A stretch of DNA of 32,036 bases from positions 1-32,036 of the forward strand of contig CAZUCI010000031.1 in the NCBI GenBank assembly GCA_964619485.1. The letters run 5' to 3'. Made by a program: the position numbers and the translations under genes. Below are positions 22,818 through 30,735 of this stretch, piece by piece. The notes under the pieces are model-generated. The model was not told where the DNA came from, did not search any database, and worked only from the letters and a program-made list of their open reading frames with translations. This DNA comes from UBA2882 sp964619485. Its GTDB lineage: Bacteria; Bacillota; Clostridia; Lachnospirales; Lachnospiraceae. Numbering within the stretch: position 1 is the first letter of the stretch; the number at the start of each line of letters is the position of its first letter.

Positions 22818-23429
22818 ATGATTTTATATATAATCAGACACGGTGAAACAGAGTGGAATAAAGTGAAGAGGATGCAGGGACAGACGGATATCCCACTGGC
22901 AGAGGAGGGAATTAGGCTTGCTAAAATTACCGGTGAAAATATGAGAAGGCTGCCTATGGATTTCATTATTTCCAGTCCCCTGACCAGAGCAAGACAGACA
23001 GCTGAGCTTGTTCGGGGAGAACGTGATATCCCGATTCTTCTGGATAGAAGAATTATTGAAATCTCCTTTGGTGATTGGGAGGGAGAACAGATTCTGGAAA
23101 GTCAAAAGCTTCATCCTGATTTCCGGGAACAATTCTATCATGATCCCATGCACTGCATGAGACCGCCAAATGGGGAGACCTTTCCTGATGTATGTAAAAG
23201 AACCGCAGATTTTTATCAGTCTCTCAGGAAGACTCCGGAGTATGAGAATGCAAAAATTCTGATTTCCACCCACGGAGCAGCCGGAAGATGTCTGCTGGCA
23301 AATTTTTATGATGATAAAGAGGATATCTGGCGCGGAGGGGTTCCGGCAAATTGTTCTGTATGTATCGTGGAAGTAAAGGATGGAAAAGAAACCATTCTGG
23401 AAAAAGACAAAATATTTTATGAAATTTAG
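22818..23429 (+). CDS. Histidine phosphatase family protein
   Basis: A 203-residue phosphoglycerate-mutase-fold protein. R7-H8-G9-E10 gives the catalytic histidine, and the second histidine is in S-T-H-G-A-A-G-R. The middle E-x-S-F-G-D-W-E-G motif is also typical. ATG 22818 follows CAGGAG and lies two bases after the preceding stop; a longer frame starts inside that gene. It is probably the third gene of the LexA-box operon, though its role there is unclear. Substrate could be a phosphosugar, nucleotide or cofactor. Confidence 0.87.
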   Translation: MILYIIRHGETEWNKVKRMQGQTDIPLAEEGIRLAKITGENMRRLPMDFIISSPLTRARQTAELVRGERDIPILLDRRIIEISFGDWEGEQILESQKLHPDFREQFYHDPMHCMRPPNGETFPDVCKRTADFYQSLRKTPEYENAKILISTHGAAGRCLLANFYDDKEDIWRGGVPANCSVCIVEVKDGKETILEKDKIFYEI

Positions 23430-23453
23430 AACTGGATTGGAACGACAAAACTT

Positions 23454-24143
23454 ATGAAAAAAATAAAAATACCAAGTGAAGCAGCCTATATATTAGCATT
23501 GTTAATTATCTCGTTTTCCATAGCCATGGTGACAGCCAGCGATTTGGGGTTGTCTATGATTGCAGCACCGGCATACATTCTCAGTGTAAAACTGGGCTTT
23601 TTGTCTTTCGGACAATGTGAGTATGTGATTCAGGGAACCTTGTTTGTTCTTTTGTGTCTATTGACCAGAAGATTTAAACCATTGTATCTTTTTTCCTTCC
23701 TGACCGGAGTTATTTATGGATTCTTTTTGGATTGCTGGAGAATGATAATTCCGGCATTTAATCCTGAGCTTACTGCACCTGGAAGCATGGCAATGCCCCT
23801 TAGAATTTTTTACTTTGTTGCCTCTTTGTTACTGACGGCACTGGCAATAGCACTGTTTTTCAGAACATATATTTATCCACAGGTGTATGAGTTCTTTGTG
23901 AAGGGCGTGGCTGCACACTTTCATTTGAACAGGGATAAGTTTAAAATAGGTTTTGATTTTTCGTTTCTGGCGCTGTCTGTCATAATGTCATGGGGACTTT
24001 GCCATACCTGGGTCGGCATTGGACTTGGAACAATTGTTACAACCTGTGTTAATGGACTTTTAATTGGAGCAATGGGTAAATTGATTGAGAAGTTCTTTGT
24101 TTTTGAACCGGCACTTAAGAAGTTCGCAGCAAAATTTGAATGA
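23454..24143 (+). CDS. YczE/YitT-like (DUF6198) membrane protein
   Basis: A 229-residue protein with five or six membrane spans. The first reads ILALLIISFSIAMVTASDLG. The pattern of G-L-S-M-I-A-A-P-A-Y and a later G-L-G-T-I-V-T-T-C-V-N-G is that of the YczE/DUF6198 family. Function is unknown in the family. There is only a weak ribosome site (GGAACGA). A bidirectional terminator follows about 140 bp later. Confidence 0.7.
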   Translation: MKKIKIPSEAAYILALLIISFSIAMVTASDLGLSMIAAPAYILSVKLGFLSFGQCEYVIQGTLFVLLCLLTRRFKPLYLFSFLTGVIYGFFLDCWRMIIPAFNPELTAPGSMAMPLRIFYFVASLLLTALAIALFFRTYIYPQVYEFFVKGVAAHFHLNRDKFKIGFDFSFLALSVIMSWGLCHTWVGIGLGTIVTTCVNGLLIGAMGKLIEKFFVFEPALKKFAAKFE

Positions 24144-24282
24144 AACAACACCGCTTGGATGAGAAAATAAAATATGGATAAAACTGAAAAATGATATTGG
24201 GTAGTATTTATGTTAAAGTACAAACCTCATTTTCTACGAAAGGGCAAAATGTGTTATCCCCAAAAAGAATATGTGAAGATAA

Positions 24283-24322
24283 AAAGACCTTGAAACGGAT
24301 AAACTGCCATTCCAAGGTCTTT
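24283..24322. terminator. Bidirectional terminator
   Basis: AAAGACCTTG (24283-24292) and CAAGGTCTTT (24313-24322) form a perfect 10-bp stem with a 20-nt loop. A T-rich tail follows on the plus strand, and a better T-run exists on the minus strand. It marks the boundary between the membrane protein gene and the accessory nuclease gene. Confidence 0.75.
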
Positions 24323-24366
24323 ATTTATGTCAGCAATAATGACATTGATATAATTCGCTAAAGTAT

Positions 24367-24372
24367 TATAAT
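24367..24372 (+). promoter_or_regulatory. Probable -10 of the PDDEXK gene
   Basis: A perfect TATAAT. The best -35 candidate, TTGATA at 24346-24351, has a 15-bp spacer, so the assignment is tentative. Confidence 0.4.
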
Positions 24373-24443
24373 GTTGATTGTAGGCAATAGAGTGACTTGA
24401 ATAAGGACGAGGATTAAAGTTGGACTTGGAGTAATGGAGATAA

Positions 24444-24460
24444 TTGCGACACTGTCGCAA
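24444..24460. repeat. 17-bp palindrome, copy 1
   Basis: TTGCGACACTGTCGCAA has exact 7-bp arms around ACT. The first copy lies at the start of the PDDEXK gene, before or within its first codons. The identity with copy 2 extends one base further (C). Confidence 0.9.
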
Positions 24461-24481
24461 CTTTTGAAAGTAGGTCGAATT

Positions 24482-25525
24482 ATGAAGAATGAAATTGTGT
24501 CATTAGGAGACATTGACAATATTTATGAGGATATTAGTGGATTAATCCAGCAAAAGAAAAATAATGTAAAAAATGTTGTGAATGATGCAATGATTTCATT
24601 GTATTGGGGAATAGGGAAAAGACTTTCTGAAGAATTAACAGGAGAGCATAAACCGGAATATGGTAAACATATTGTAGAAGAAATAAGCCAGCGCTTAGCA
24701 CAACAATATGGTACTGGATTCGATAAGACATCTATTTCCCGAATGATAAAATTTTATGAGGAATTTCCAGAGTATGAGAAAGTTGCGACACTGTCGCAAC
24801 AATTAACGTGGTCACATTTTGTTGAACTTTTGCCAATTCAGGATGATTTGAAGAGAAATTTTTATGCAGCTATGTGTAAAAATGAGAATTGGTCTGTGAG
24901 AGTATTGAGAGAACGTAAAAAGTCTATGCTCTATGAAAGAACAGCGATTTCCAGACTTCCAGAAGAGACAATAAAGAATGAGATAGAAGAATTACGTGAT
25001 GAAAAGAAAATGTCTTTAGATATGTTTTACAGAGATCCCTATATGTTAGATTTCCTTGGATTGAAGGACACATACAGTGAAAAGGATTTGGAAAACACAA
25101 TTTTATCAGAACTTGAAAAATTTATTCTGGAAATGGGATCAGATTTTGCCTTCTTAGCTCGGCAAAAGCATTTTGTTTTAGACGGAAAAGATTACTATAT
25201 GGATTTACTATTCTATCATCGCTCTTTGAGAAGGTTAGTTCTGATTGAATTAAAATTAGGAGAGTTTGAGCCACAAGATAAGGGGCAAGTAGAATTATAT
25301 CTTCGCTGGCTTGAAAAATATGAGAAAGCAGAAGGAGAGGAAAGTCCTGTTGCATTAATTTTGTGTGCAGAGAAATCTCAAGAGACAATAGAACTGTTGG
25401 AATTAAACAATGGTAGTATTCATGTGGGACAGTACTTGACAAAAATGCCACCGAAGGAATTGCTGGAACAAAAGTTGACTATGGCTATAGCTAATGCAAA
25501 GGAGCAGCTTGAGCAGAGAGAGTAG
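24482..25525 (+). CDS. PDDEXK nuclease of the DUF1016/YhcG family
   Basis: The product is 347 residues, or 363 if ATG 24434 is used. The N-terminal DUF1016 domain is helical (I-S-L-Y-W-G-I-G-K-R-L and S-R-M-I-K-F-Y). Residues 237-270 form the nuclease core: D241 (MDLLFY), E256-L-K258 (LIELK) and a later Q in D-K-G-Q-V-E-L-Y. This is a complete PD-(D/E)XK set. YhcG relatives are accessory nucleases linked to restriction, recombination or defence. ATG 24482 is preferred although AGGTCG before it is weak. The gene stands alone and looks more AT-rich than the metabolic genes around it, fitting acquisition. Confidence 0.85.
   Translation: MKNEIVSLGDIDNIYEDISGLIQQKKNNVKNVVNDAMISLYWGIGKRLSEELTGEHKPEYGKHIVEEISQRLAQQYGTGFDKTSISRMIKFYEEFPEYEKVATLSQQLTWSHFVELLPIQDDLKRNFYAAMCKNENWSVRVLRERKKSMLYERTAISRLPEETIKNEIEELRDEKKMSLDMFYRDPYMLDFLGLKDTYSEKDLENTILSELEKFILEMGSDFAFLARQKHFVLDGKDYYMDLLFYHRSLRRLVLIELKLGEFEPQDKGQVELYLRWLEKYEKAEGEESPVALILCAEKSQETIELLELNNGSIHVGQYLTKMPPKELLEQKLTMAIANAKEQLEQRE
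24783..24799. repeat. 17-bp palindrome, copy 2, inside the nuclease gene
   Basis: The same TTGCGACACTGTCGCAA as at 24444, here flanked by G and C to give a 19-bp dyad. It codes V-A-T-L-S-Q-Q in the nuclease. Distance between copies is 339 bp, a multiple of three. Confidence 0.9.
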
Positions 25526-25860
25526 TAAATAGAGTCGAATAAGATTATACTTTTAAGAGTTTATTAAATATTAAACGAGAAGAGATGGAAAACAGAATGA
25601 TAAATATATTAAACCTGAATTATTCATGATAAGCATAAAAAAAGGGTGTTAACATTAAAAAATAATAAATGAGTTATTTACATATATTTAAAAGAGCATT
25701 TTCGTGGGTGCATTTTGGATACAAGAGAAAAATAACTATATGAATCAAATAACAAAATAGTATCCAAAAGATAAGATTCTGGGATGAAAACATAGATAAA
25801 ACAGACCATGTATAAAATCTCAAAAAATATTATTGATTCGTTTGGGAAGAAGGAAAGCAA
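25526..25860. other. AT-rich intergenic region
   Basis: About 335 bp without a gene. It holds a 10-bp inverted repeat, listed separately, and no convincing coding frame or promoter. AGAAGGAAAG at its end is the ribosome site of the ZIP gene. Confidence 0.5.
25713..25769. repeat. 57-bp inverted-repeat element
   Basis: TTTTGGATAC (25713-25722) and GTATCCAAAA (25760-25769) are exact 10-bp inverted repeats around a 37-nt AT-rich middle. The ends resemble those of the TTTGGACG/CGTCCAAA elements at 10997-11036. No target duplication or transposase is seen. Confidence 0.6.
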
Positions 25861-26637
25861 ATGGCGATATTGATTGGTTTATTGGTTCCGTTTTTGGGAA
25901 CAACGTTAGGCGCAGCCTGTGTCTATTTATTGAAGGATGAAATTCCTGCGCTGGTGCAGAAGGTTATGCTGGGATTTGCATCTGGTGTTATGGTTGCGGC
26001 GGCAGTATGGTCGCTTCTTATTCCGGCAATGGAACAGTCGGAGCATATGGGGAGATTTTCATTTTTACCGGCTACGATAGGGTTTGTGCTTGGAATTGCT
26101 TTTTTACTGATTGTAGACAGTGTTGTGCCACATCTCCATGTGAATGATTCCAAGCCTGAAGGTATGCCCTCGAAGCTGAAAAAAAGCTCCATGCTTGTTT
26201 TGGCAGTGACCCTTCATAATATTCCCGAGGGAATGGCAGTTGGAATCACATTTGCAGCCATGCTGGCAGGGGAAAATGAAATTACACTGGCCATGGCCAG
26301 TGCCCTTGCAATAGGAATTGCAATCCAGAATTTTCCGGAGGGTGCTGTTATTTCCATGCCATTGAAGGCGGAGTGTAAGAGTAAGCATAAGGCGTTTCTG
26401 GCAGGGATGGCTTCAGGAATTGTAGAGCCAATAGGAGCTGGTATCACTATTTTACTTACTGGAATTATCAGTCCGATTCTCCCATATCTGCTGGCATTTG
26501 CAGCGGGTTCTATGATTTATGTAGTTGTGGAAGAGTTATTGCCGGAAGCATCAGAAGGAGAACATTCTAATTTAAGTACGATCGGGTTTGCAGCCGGATT
26601 TGTGCTTATGATGATTTTAGACGTTACATTAGGATAA
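25861..26637 (+). CDS. ZIP-family metal transporter
   Basis: A 258-residue, eight-span membrane protein that takes up divalent metals, probably zinc. The metal-binding motifs are H119-N-I-P-E-G at 119-124 and Q156-N-F-P-E-G at 156-161, with V-E-E-L-L-P-E further on. A short variable loop holds H-L-H (P-H-L-H-V). It resembles ZupT and GufA. The start follows GAAGGAAAGC. The HD protein begins 9 bp downstream, so they are co-transcribed. Confidence 0.9.
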   Translation: MAILIGLLVPFLGTTLGAACVYLLKDEIPALVQKVMLGFASGVMVAAAVWSLLIPAMEQSEHMGRFSFLPATIGFVLGIAFLLIVDSVVPHLHVNDSKPEGMPSKLKKSSMLVLAVTLHNIPEGMAVGITFAAMLAGENEITLAMASALAIGIAIQNFPEGAVISMPLKAECKSKHKAFLAGMASGIVEPIGAGITILLTGIISPILPYLLAFAAGSMIYVVVEELLPEASEGEHSNLSTIGFAAGFVLMMILDVTLG

Positions 26638-26646
26638 GGCGAGAAA

Positions 26647-27798
26647 ATGAAAGATAAATATTTTAGTTTGATCCGGGCATTTTCAAATGGTCTGGACAGT
26701 ATTGAAATTACTTATTTAGGTGCGGCAACACACCATGCAAAGCGTGTTGCCTGCATCTGCACTATCATGGCACAAAAGATGGGCTATAGCAGGGATGAAA
26801 TCTATGATCTGGCAGTATGTGCATTGTTACATGATTGTGCTTTGATGGAGTTTATTCATCAGACAAATCGGGTAAAGCTTCCGAAACTTATCGATGTGGA
26901 GAAGACACACGGATTTGAACAGCATTGTATCAGAGGAGAAGAGGCAGTAAGCATTCTTCCGTTTCATAGTGATGTGAAGGGATATATACTTTATCATCAT
27001 GAAAATGCAGATGGAAGTGGTCCTCTTGGTAAGAAGGCGGGCGAAATTCCTTTTGGGGCGGAGCTGATTCATCTTGCGGACCAGGTGGATGTTCATTTTG
27101 ATTTATCCAATAGAAAGAATCAATATGAGGAAATTCTTAAATTTGTGACAGATGCCTCGGAGAAAAAATTTTCTAAACAGTGCGTGGAAATATTTTTTGG
27201 TGCTTTTACTCCGGCGCGCTATGAAGAATTTTTAGAATGTGACCATATTTCCTTTCTGGCAGGATTGCTTCATTTGGAGAAGCTTGAGGAGATCACATTT
27301 ACCCCAACACAAATTCATGCAATGGCTGAGATGTTTGCAAGAATTGTCGATTTTAAATCGCCATTTACCTGTAGACATTCCTTGGGAATTGCCGACAAGG
27401 CCTATCAAATGGGCAAATTTTATAAGCAAGATGAGGAATTCTGTGAGAAACTCTTCATGGCAGGTGCCATACACGATGTAGGGAAGCTGATGATCAGAGA
27501 GGATGTTCTTGAAAAGGAAGGCAAGCTGACGGATAATGAATATAATCATATTCAGACTCATGTCAGTGAGGGAAGCCGTATTTTGAAAGAAGTTCATGGA
27601 ATGGATGATGAAATCCGCTGGGCAATGAACCATCATGAGAGACTGGATGGAAGTGGATATCCCATGGGAAAAAAGGGGACAGAATTAGATTTCTATGACA
27701 GACTTTTTGAAGCACTTGATATGTATCAGGCATTGACAGAGGAAAGACCGTACAAGGATGGATTCTCACATCAGAAAACAATGGATATTTTGCAGTAA
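26647..27798 (+). CDS. Double HD-domain protein with HD-GYP output, prematurely stopped
   Basis: The 383-residue frame has two HD modules. The first has H-H-A-K-R-V, L-L-H-D-C and Y-H-H-E-N-A-D-G. The second is an HD-GYP domain with C-R-H-S-L-G-I-A, I-H-D-V-G-K, N-H-H-E-R-L-D-G-S-G-Y-P and L-D-M-Y-Q-A-L-T. HD-GYP proteins usually hydrolyse cyclic-di-GMP; the first module may be degenerate. TAA at 27796-27798 interrupts the frame. The same frame continues for 20 more codons to TAA 27859-27861, reading A-V-S-N-G-K-L-D-K and ending D-I-D-K-V-F-G, which is the expected family C-terminus. The stop therefore removes the last helix, and the product may be weakened. Confidence 0.85.
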   Translation: MKDKYFSLIRAFSNGLDSIEITYLGAATHHAKRVACICTIMAQKMGYSRDEIYDLAVCALLHDCALMEFIHQTNRVKLPKLIDVEKTHGFEQHCIRGEEAVSILPFHSDVKGYILYHHENADGSGPLGKKAGEIPFGAELIHLADQVDVHFDLSNRKNQYEEILKFVTDASEKKFSKQCVEIFFGAFTPARYEEFLECDHISFLAGLLHLEKLEEITFTPTQIHAMAEMFARIVDFKSPFTCRHSLGIADKAYQMGKFYKQDEEFCEKLFMAGAIHDVGKLMIREDVLEKEGKLTDNEYNHIQTHVSEGSRILKEVHGMDDEIRWAMNHHERLDGSGYPMGKKGTELDFYDRLFEALDMYQALTEERPYKDGFSHQKTMDILQ

Positions 27799-27917
27799 GC
27801 AGTTAGCAACGGCAAACTCGATAAAACAGTTGTTGCGGATATTGATAAAGTATTTGGATAAGCTAATTGATAGAAATATATGGAAAACGATGACGTTAAG
27901 TGGAAAGGAAATGCATT

Positions 27918-28910
27918 ATGAAAATTTTATTTTATGACACAAAAAAATATGACAAGGATTCTTTTGAAAAGAAGCTGCCGGAATATCCGAAAATTGAAAT
28001 TGAGTTTGTGGATTCGGATTTAAATGCCAGAACAGCCAGATATGCAGCTGGATTTGATGCAGTATGTGGATTCGTAAGCTCTGATATTGGGACAGAGACG
28101 GTTAAGGTGTTGAAGGTCGCAGGAATCAAACTGATTCTTATGCGATGTGCGGGCTTTAACAATGTCGATCTTGATATGGCTGCTAAATGCGGGATGACTG
28201 TTCTTCGAGTACCAGGATATTCGCCAGAGGCGGTTGCAGAGCATGCTATGGCGCTTGCACTTGCAGTAAACAGACATATTCATAAAGGGTATATCAAGGT
28301 TCGTGAGAACAATTTCAGCCTTGTTGGTCTTACGGGTATTAATTTTTATGGTAAAACAGCCGGAATCGTTGGAACAGGAAAAATCGGTGCTGCGATGTGC
28401 AGAATTTGTCATGGCTTTGGAATGAAGGTCATTGCTTATGATATTTACCATAATCCTTCTCTTGACTTCGTGGAATATGTGGACATGGACACTCTTTGGG
28501 CAAAGAGTGATTTGATTTCACTGCATTGTCCTTTGACTGAGGAGAATCATCATTTAGTTAACACAGAGACTATTGCAAAAATGAAGGATAATGTTGTGCT
28601 GGTAAATACCTCCAGGGGAGCATTGATAAAAACAGACGATTTAATTGCGGGAATTCGCAGTAAGAAATTCTTTGGAGTCGGACTGGATGTTTATGAGGAA
28701 GAAACAAACAATGTGTTTGAAAATCGTGAGGATGATATTTTAGAGCATTCTGTTACGGCAAGACTGTTGTCATTCCCTAATGTTATTGTTACATCACATC
28801 AGGGATTTTTGACAGAGGAAGCCCTGGAAGCAATTTGTGAGACAACCCTGAATAATGCTATGGGATATATGAATCAGAATATGAACGAGGCAAATATTGT
28901 AAAGAATTGA
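27918..28910 (+). CDS. D-2-hydroxyacid dehydrogenase, D-lactate dehydrogenase type
   Basis: A 330-residue cytoplasmic enzyme interconverting pyruvate and D-lactate with NAD(H). It shows the Rossmann motif G149-I-V-G-T-G-K-I-G, the catalytic Arg in N-T-S-R-G, Glu in V-Y-E-E-E, and His in S-H-Q-G-F. Length and the R-C-A-G-F-N-N segment match D-LDH rather than glyoxylate reductase. ATG 27918 follows GGAAAGGAA. The EamA gene starts inside its stop codon. In a fermenter it would regenerate NAD+. Confidence 0.9.
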   Translation: MKILFYDTKKYDKDSFEKKLPEYPKIEIEFVDSDLNARTARYAAGFDAVCGFVSSDIGTETVKVLKVAGIKLILMRCAGFNNVDLDMAAKCGMTVLRVPGYSPEAVAEHAMALALAVNRHIHKGYIKVRENNFSLVGLTGINFYGKTAGIVGTGKIGAAMCRICHGFGMKVIAYDIYHNPSLDFVEYVDMDTLWAKSDLISLHCPLTEENHHLVNTETIAKMKDNVVLVNTSRGALIKTDDLIAGIRSKKFFGVGLDVYEEETNNVFENREDDILEHSVTARLLSFPNVIVTSHQGFLTEEALEAICETTLNNAMGYMNQNMNEANIVKN

Positions 28911-29890
28911 AAATAGAAGAAAAATTTAAAAAAGAAAAATTTTTGCAAAATATAATCGTAGTATGGCTGGGAGCACTTTTGTGTTCTGCCCTTTGGGGAA
29001 GTGCATTTCCATGTATCAAGATCGGGTATGAGCTTTGGAACATTCAAACTGTGGATACAGCAGGGCAGATTTTGTTTGCCGGAAGCAGATTTACCTTAGC
29101 AGGTATATTGACTGTTATTTTGGGGAGTATCGGTTCAAAAAAATGGCTGATTCCCAAGAGGGAGAGTGTCCTTCCAATTTTGAAGCTGTCCATGTTTCAG
29201 ACGGTAGGACAGTACCTGTTTTTTTATATTGGACTGGCGCATACTACGGGGGTGAAGGCTTCTATTATTGGTGGAATGAATGTTTTTTTGGCAATTCTTG
29301 CGGCAAGTCTTATTTTTAAACAGGAACATCTTACGGGCAGGAAGATGTTGGGGTGTCTTTTGGGATTTGCTGGAATTGTATTGGTGAATTTATCAGGAGG
29401 CGGATTCAGTTTCAGTTTTTCCATTACGGGTGAGGGAAGTATATTTTGTTCTACCATAGCCTATGCATTTTCTTCGGTTTTATTGAAAAAATATTCCAGG
29501 GATGAAAATCCGGTCATACTCAGTGGTTATCAGTTTATTGTAGGTGGAGTCCTTATGATGATTGTGGCTGTATTGGCCGGAGGCAGGCTGCCAGGGATCA
29601 CGGCAGCAGGAATTGGGATTTTACTTTACCTTGCCATGATATCAGCGGTGGCATATTCTTTGTGGGGAATCCTTTTGAAATATAATGAAGTATCCAGAGT
29701 GACTGTTTTTGGATTTATGAATCAGGTTTTCGGTGTTTTCTTATCCGCACTTCTTTTAAAGGAGAATCAGGCAGTCAGTACTGTGACGATAATTGCATTA
29801 ATAATGGTATGCTCAGGTATTGTTATGGTCAATTCAAGAAATATAGATCAGCTGAAAAATTATGAACAACTGAAAAAAATGATCGACTAA
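28907..29890 (+). CDS. EamA/DMT-family transporter (second)
   Basis: A 327-residue ten-span membrane protein with two EamA repeats. The chosen start is TTG 28907, which overlaps the D-LDH stop (TTGA) and may be coupled to it. The first span begins near residue 18 after a Lys-rich leader. There is no strong ribosome site, so the exact start is uncertain. The overlap with the dehydrogenase hints at export of a related metabolite, though the substrate cannot be read. Confidence 0.8.
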   Translation: MKIEEKFKKEKFLQNIIVVWLGALLCSALWGSAFPCIKIGYELWNIQTVDTAGQILFAGSRFTLAGILTVILGSIGSKKWLIPKRESVLPILKLSMFQTVGQYLFFYIGLAHTTGVKASIIGGMNVFLAILAASLIFKQEHLTGRKMLGCLLGFAGIVLVNLSGGGFSFSFSITGEGSIFCSTIAYAFSSVLLKKYSRDENPVILSGYQFIVGGVLMMIVAVLAGGRLPGITAAGIGILLYLAMISAVAYSLWGILLKYNEVSRVTVFGFMNQVFGVFLSALLLKENQAVSTVTIIALIMVCSGIVMVNSRNIDQLKNYEQLKKMID

Positions 29891-29968
29891 AAAGATTAAC
29901 AACTGAAAAATAAGAAGCATCATGCAGATTAAATGATATATTTTCAAAGAGATTAATTGGAGAACAAT

Positions 29969-30694
29969 ATGAAATTGGTTTTTATCAGACATGGGGACCC
30001 GGATTATTCCATTGATTCCCTGACCGAAAAGGGATGGAGAGAAGCACAGCTTTTAGCTGAACGTGTTGCTAAAATGAAAGTGGACTATTTTTATGTTTCG
30101 CCTCTGGGACGAGCAAAGGACACTGCAAAGGTTTCCCTGGAGAAGCTGGGACGGCAGGCAGAGGAGCTGCCCTGGCTGCGGGAGTTTGCACCCAGGATAC
30201 ATAGACCGGACAAGGAAGAGCTTAAGATTTGCTGGGACTGGCTGCCAGCCGACTGGACAAAGGAAGAAAATTTTTACACTGAGAAACACTGGATGGATGC
30301 TGATGTCTTTAAAGAGGCGAATGTAAAAGACGAATACGAGTGGGTGACGAAATCCTTTGATGCACTGCTGAAGGAGCATGGCTATGAGAGAGAGAATCGC
30401 GTATATCATGTAAACAGGGAAAACGAAGATACACTTGTTTTTTTCTGTCATTTTGGAGTAACCTGTGTTCTACTCAGCCATATTCTTGGGGTATCACCCA
30501 TGGTTTTGTGGCACGGAATGTGTGCTGCGCCGACGTCTGTAACGATATTGAATACTGAGGAGAGAAGAGAGGGAACTGCTTCTTTTCGTATGAGTACCTT
30601 TGGAGATATTTCTCATCTGTATGTGGCTGATGAAGAACCGGCATTTGCAGCCAGATTTTGTGAAGTTTATCATAATGAAGGTCGCCATGATTAA
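29969..30694 (+). CDS. Histidine phosphatase family protein (second)
   Basis: A 241-residue phosphatase with R7-H8-G9-D10 and the second His in F-C-H-F-G. It carries an insert with several Trp residues near 85-110 (D-W-L-P-A-D-W). ATG 29969 follows GGAGA; an in-frame TTG at 29957 is less likely. It differs clearly from the 22818 paralogue, so it is not a recent duplicate. Substrate is unknown. Confidence 0.85.
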   Translation: MKLVFIRHGDPDYSIDSLTEKGWREAQLLAERVAKMKVDYFYVSPLGRAKDTAKVSLEKLGRQAEELPWLREFAPRIHRPDKEELKICWDWLPADWTKEENFYTEKHWMDADVFKEANVKDEYEWVTKSFDALLKEHGYERENRVYHVNRENEDTLVFFCHFGVTCVLLSHILGVSPMVLWHGMCAAPTSVTILNTEERREGTASFRMSTFGDISHLYVADEEPAFAARFCEVYHNEGRHD

Positions 30695-30735
30695 AAATGC
30701 GGCCTCATATAAGTATCATAGGGGGAGTATCATAA

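Noticed and set aside
25678..25860. 60-codon minus-strand frame upstream of the ZIP gene
   Set aside because: AT-rich, no ribosome site, overlaps the inverted repeat.
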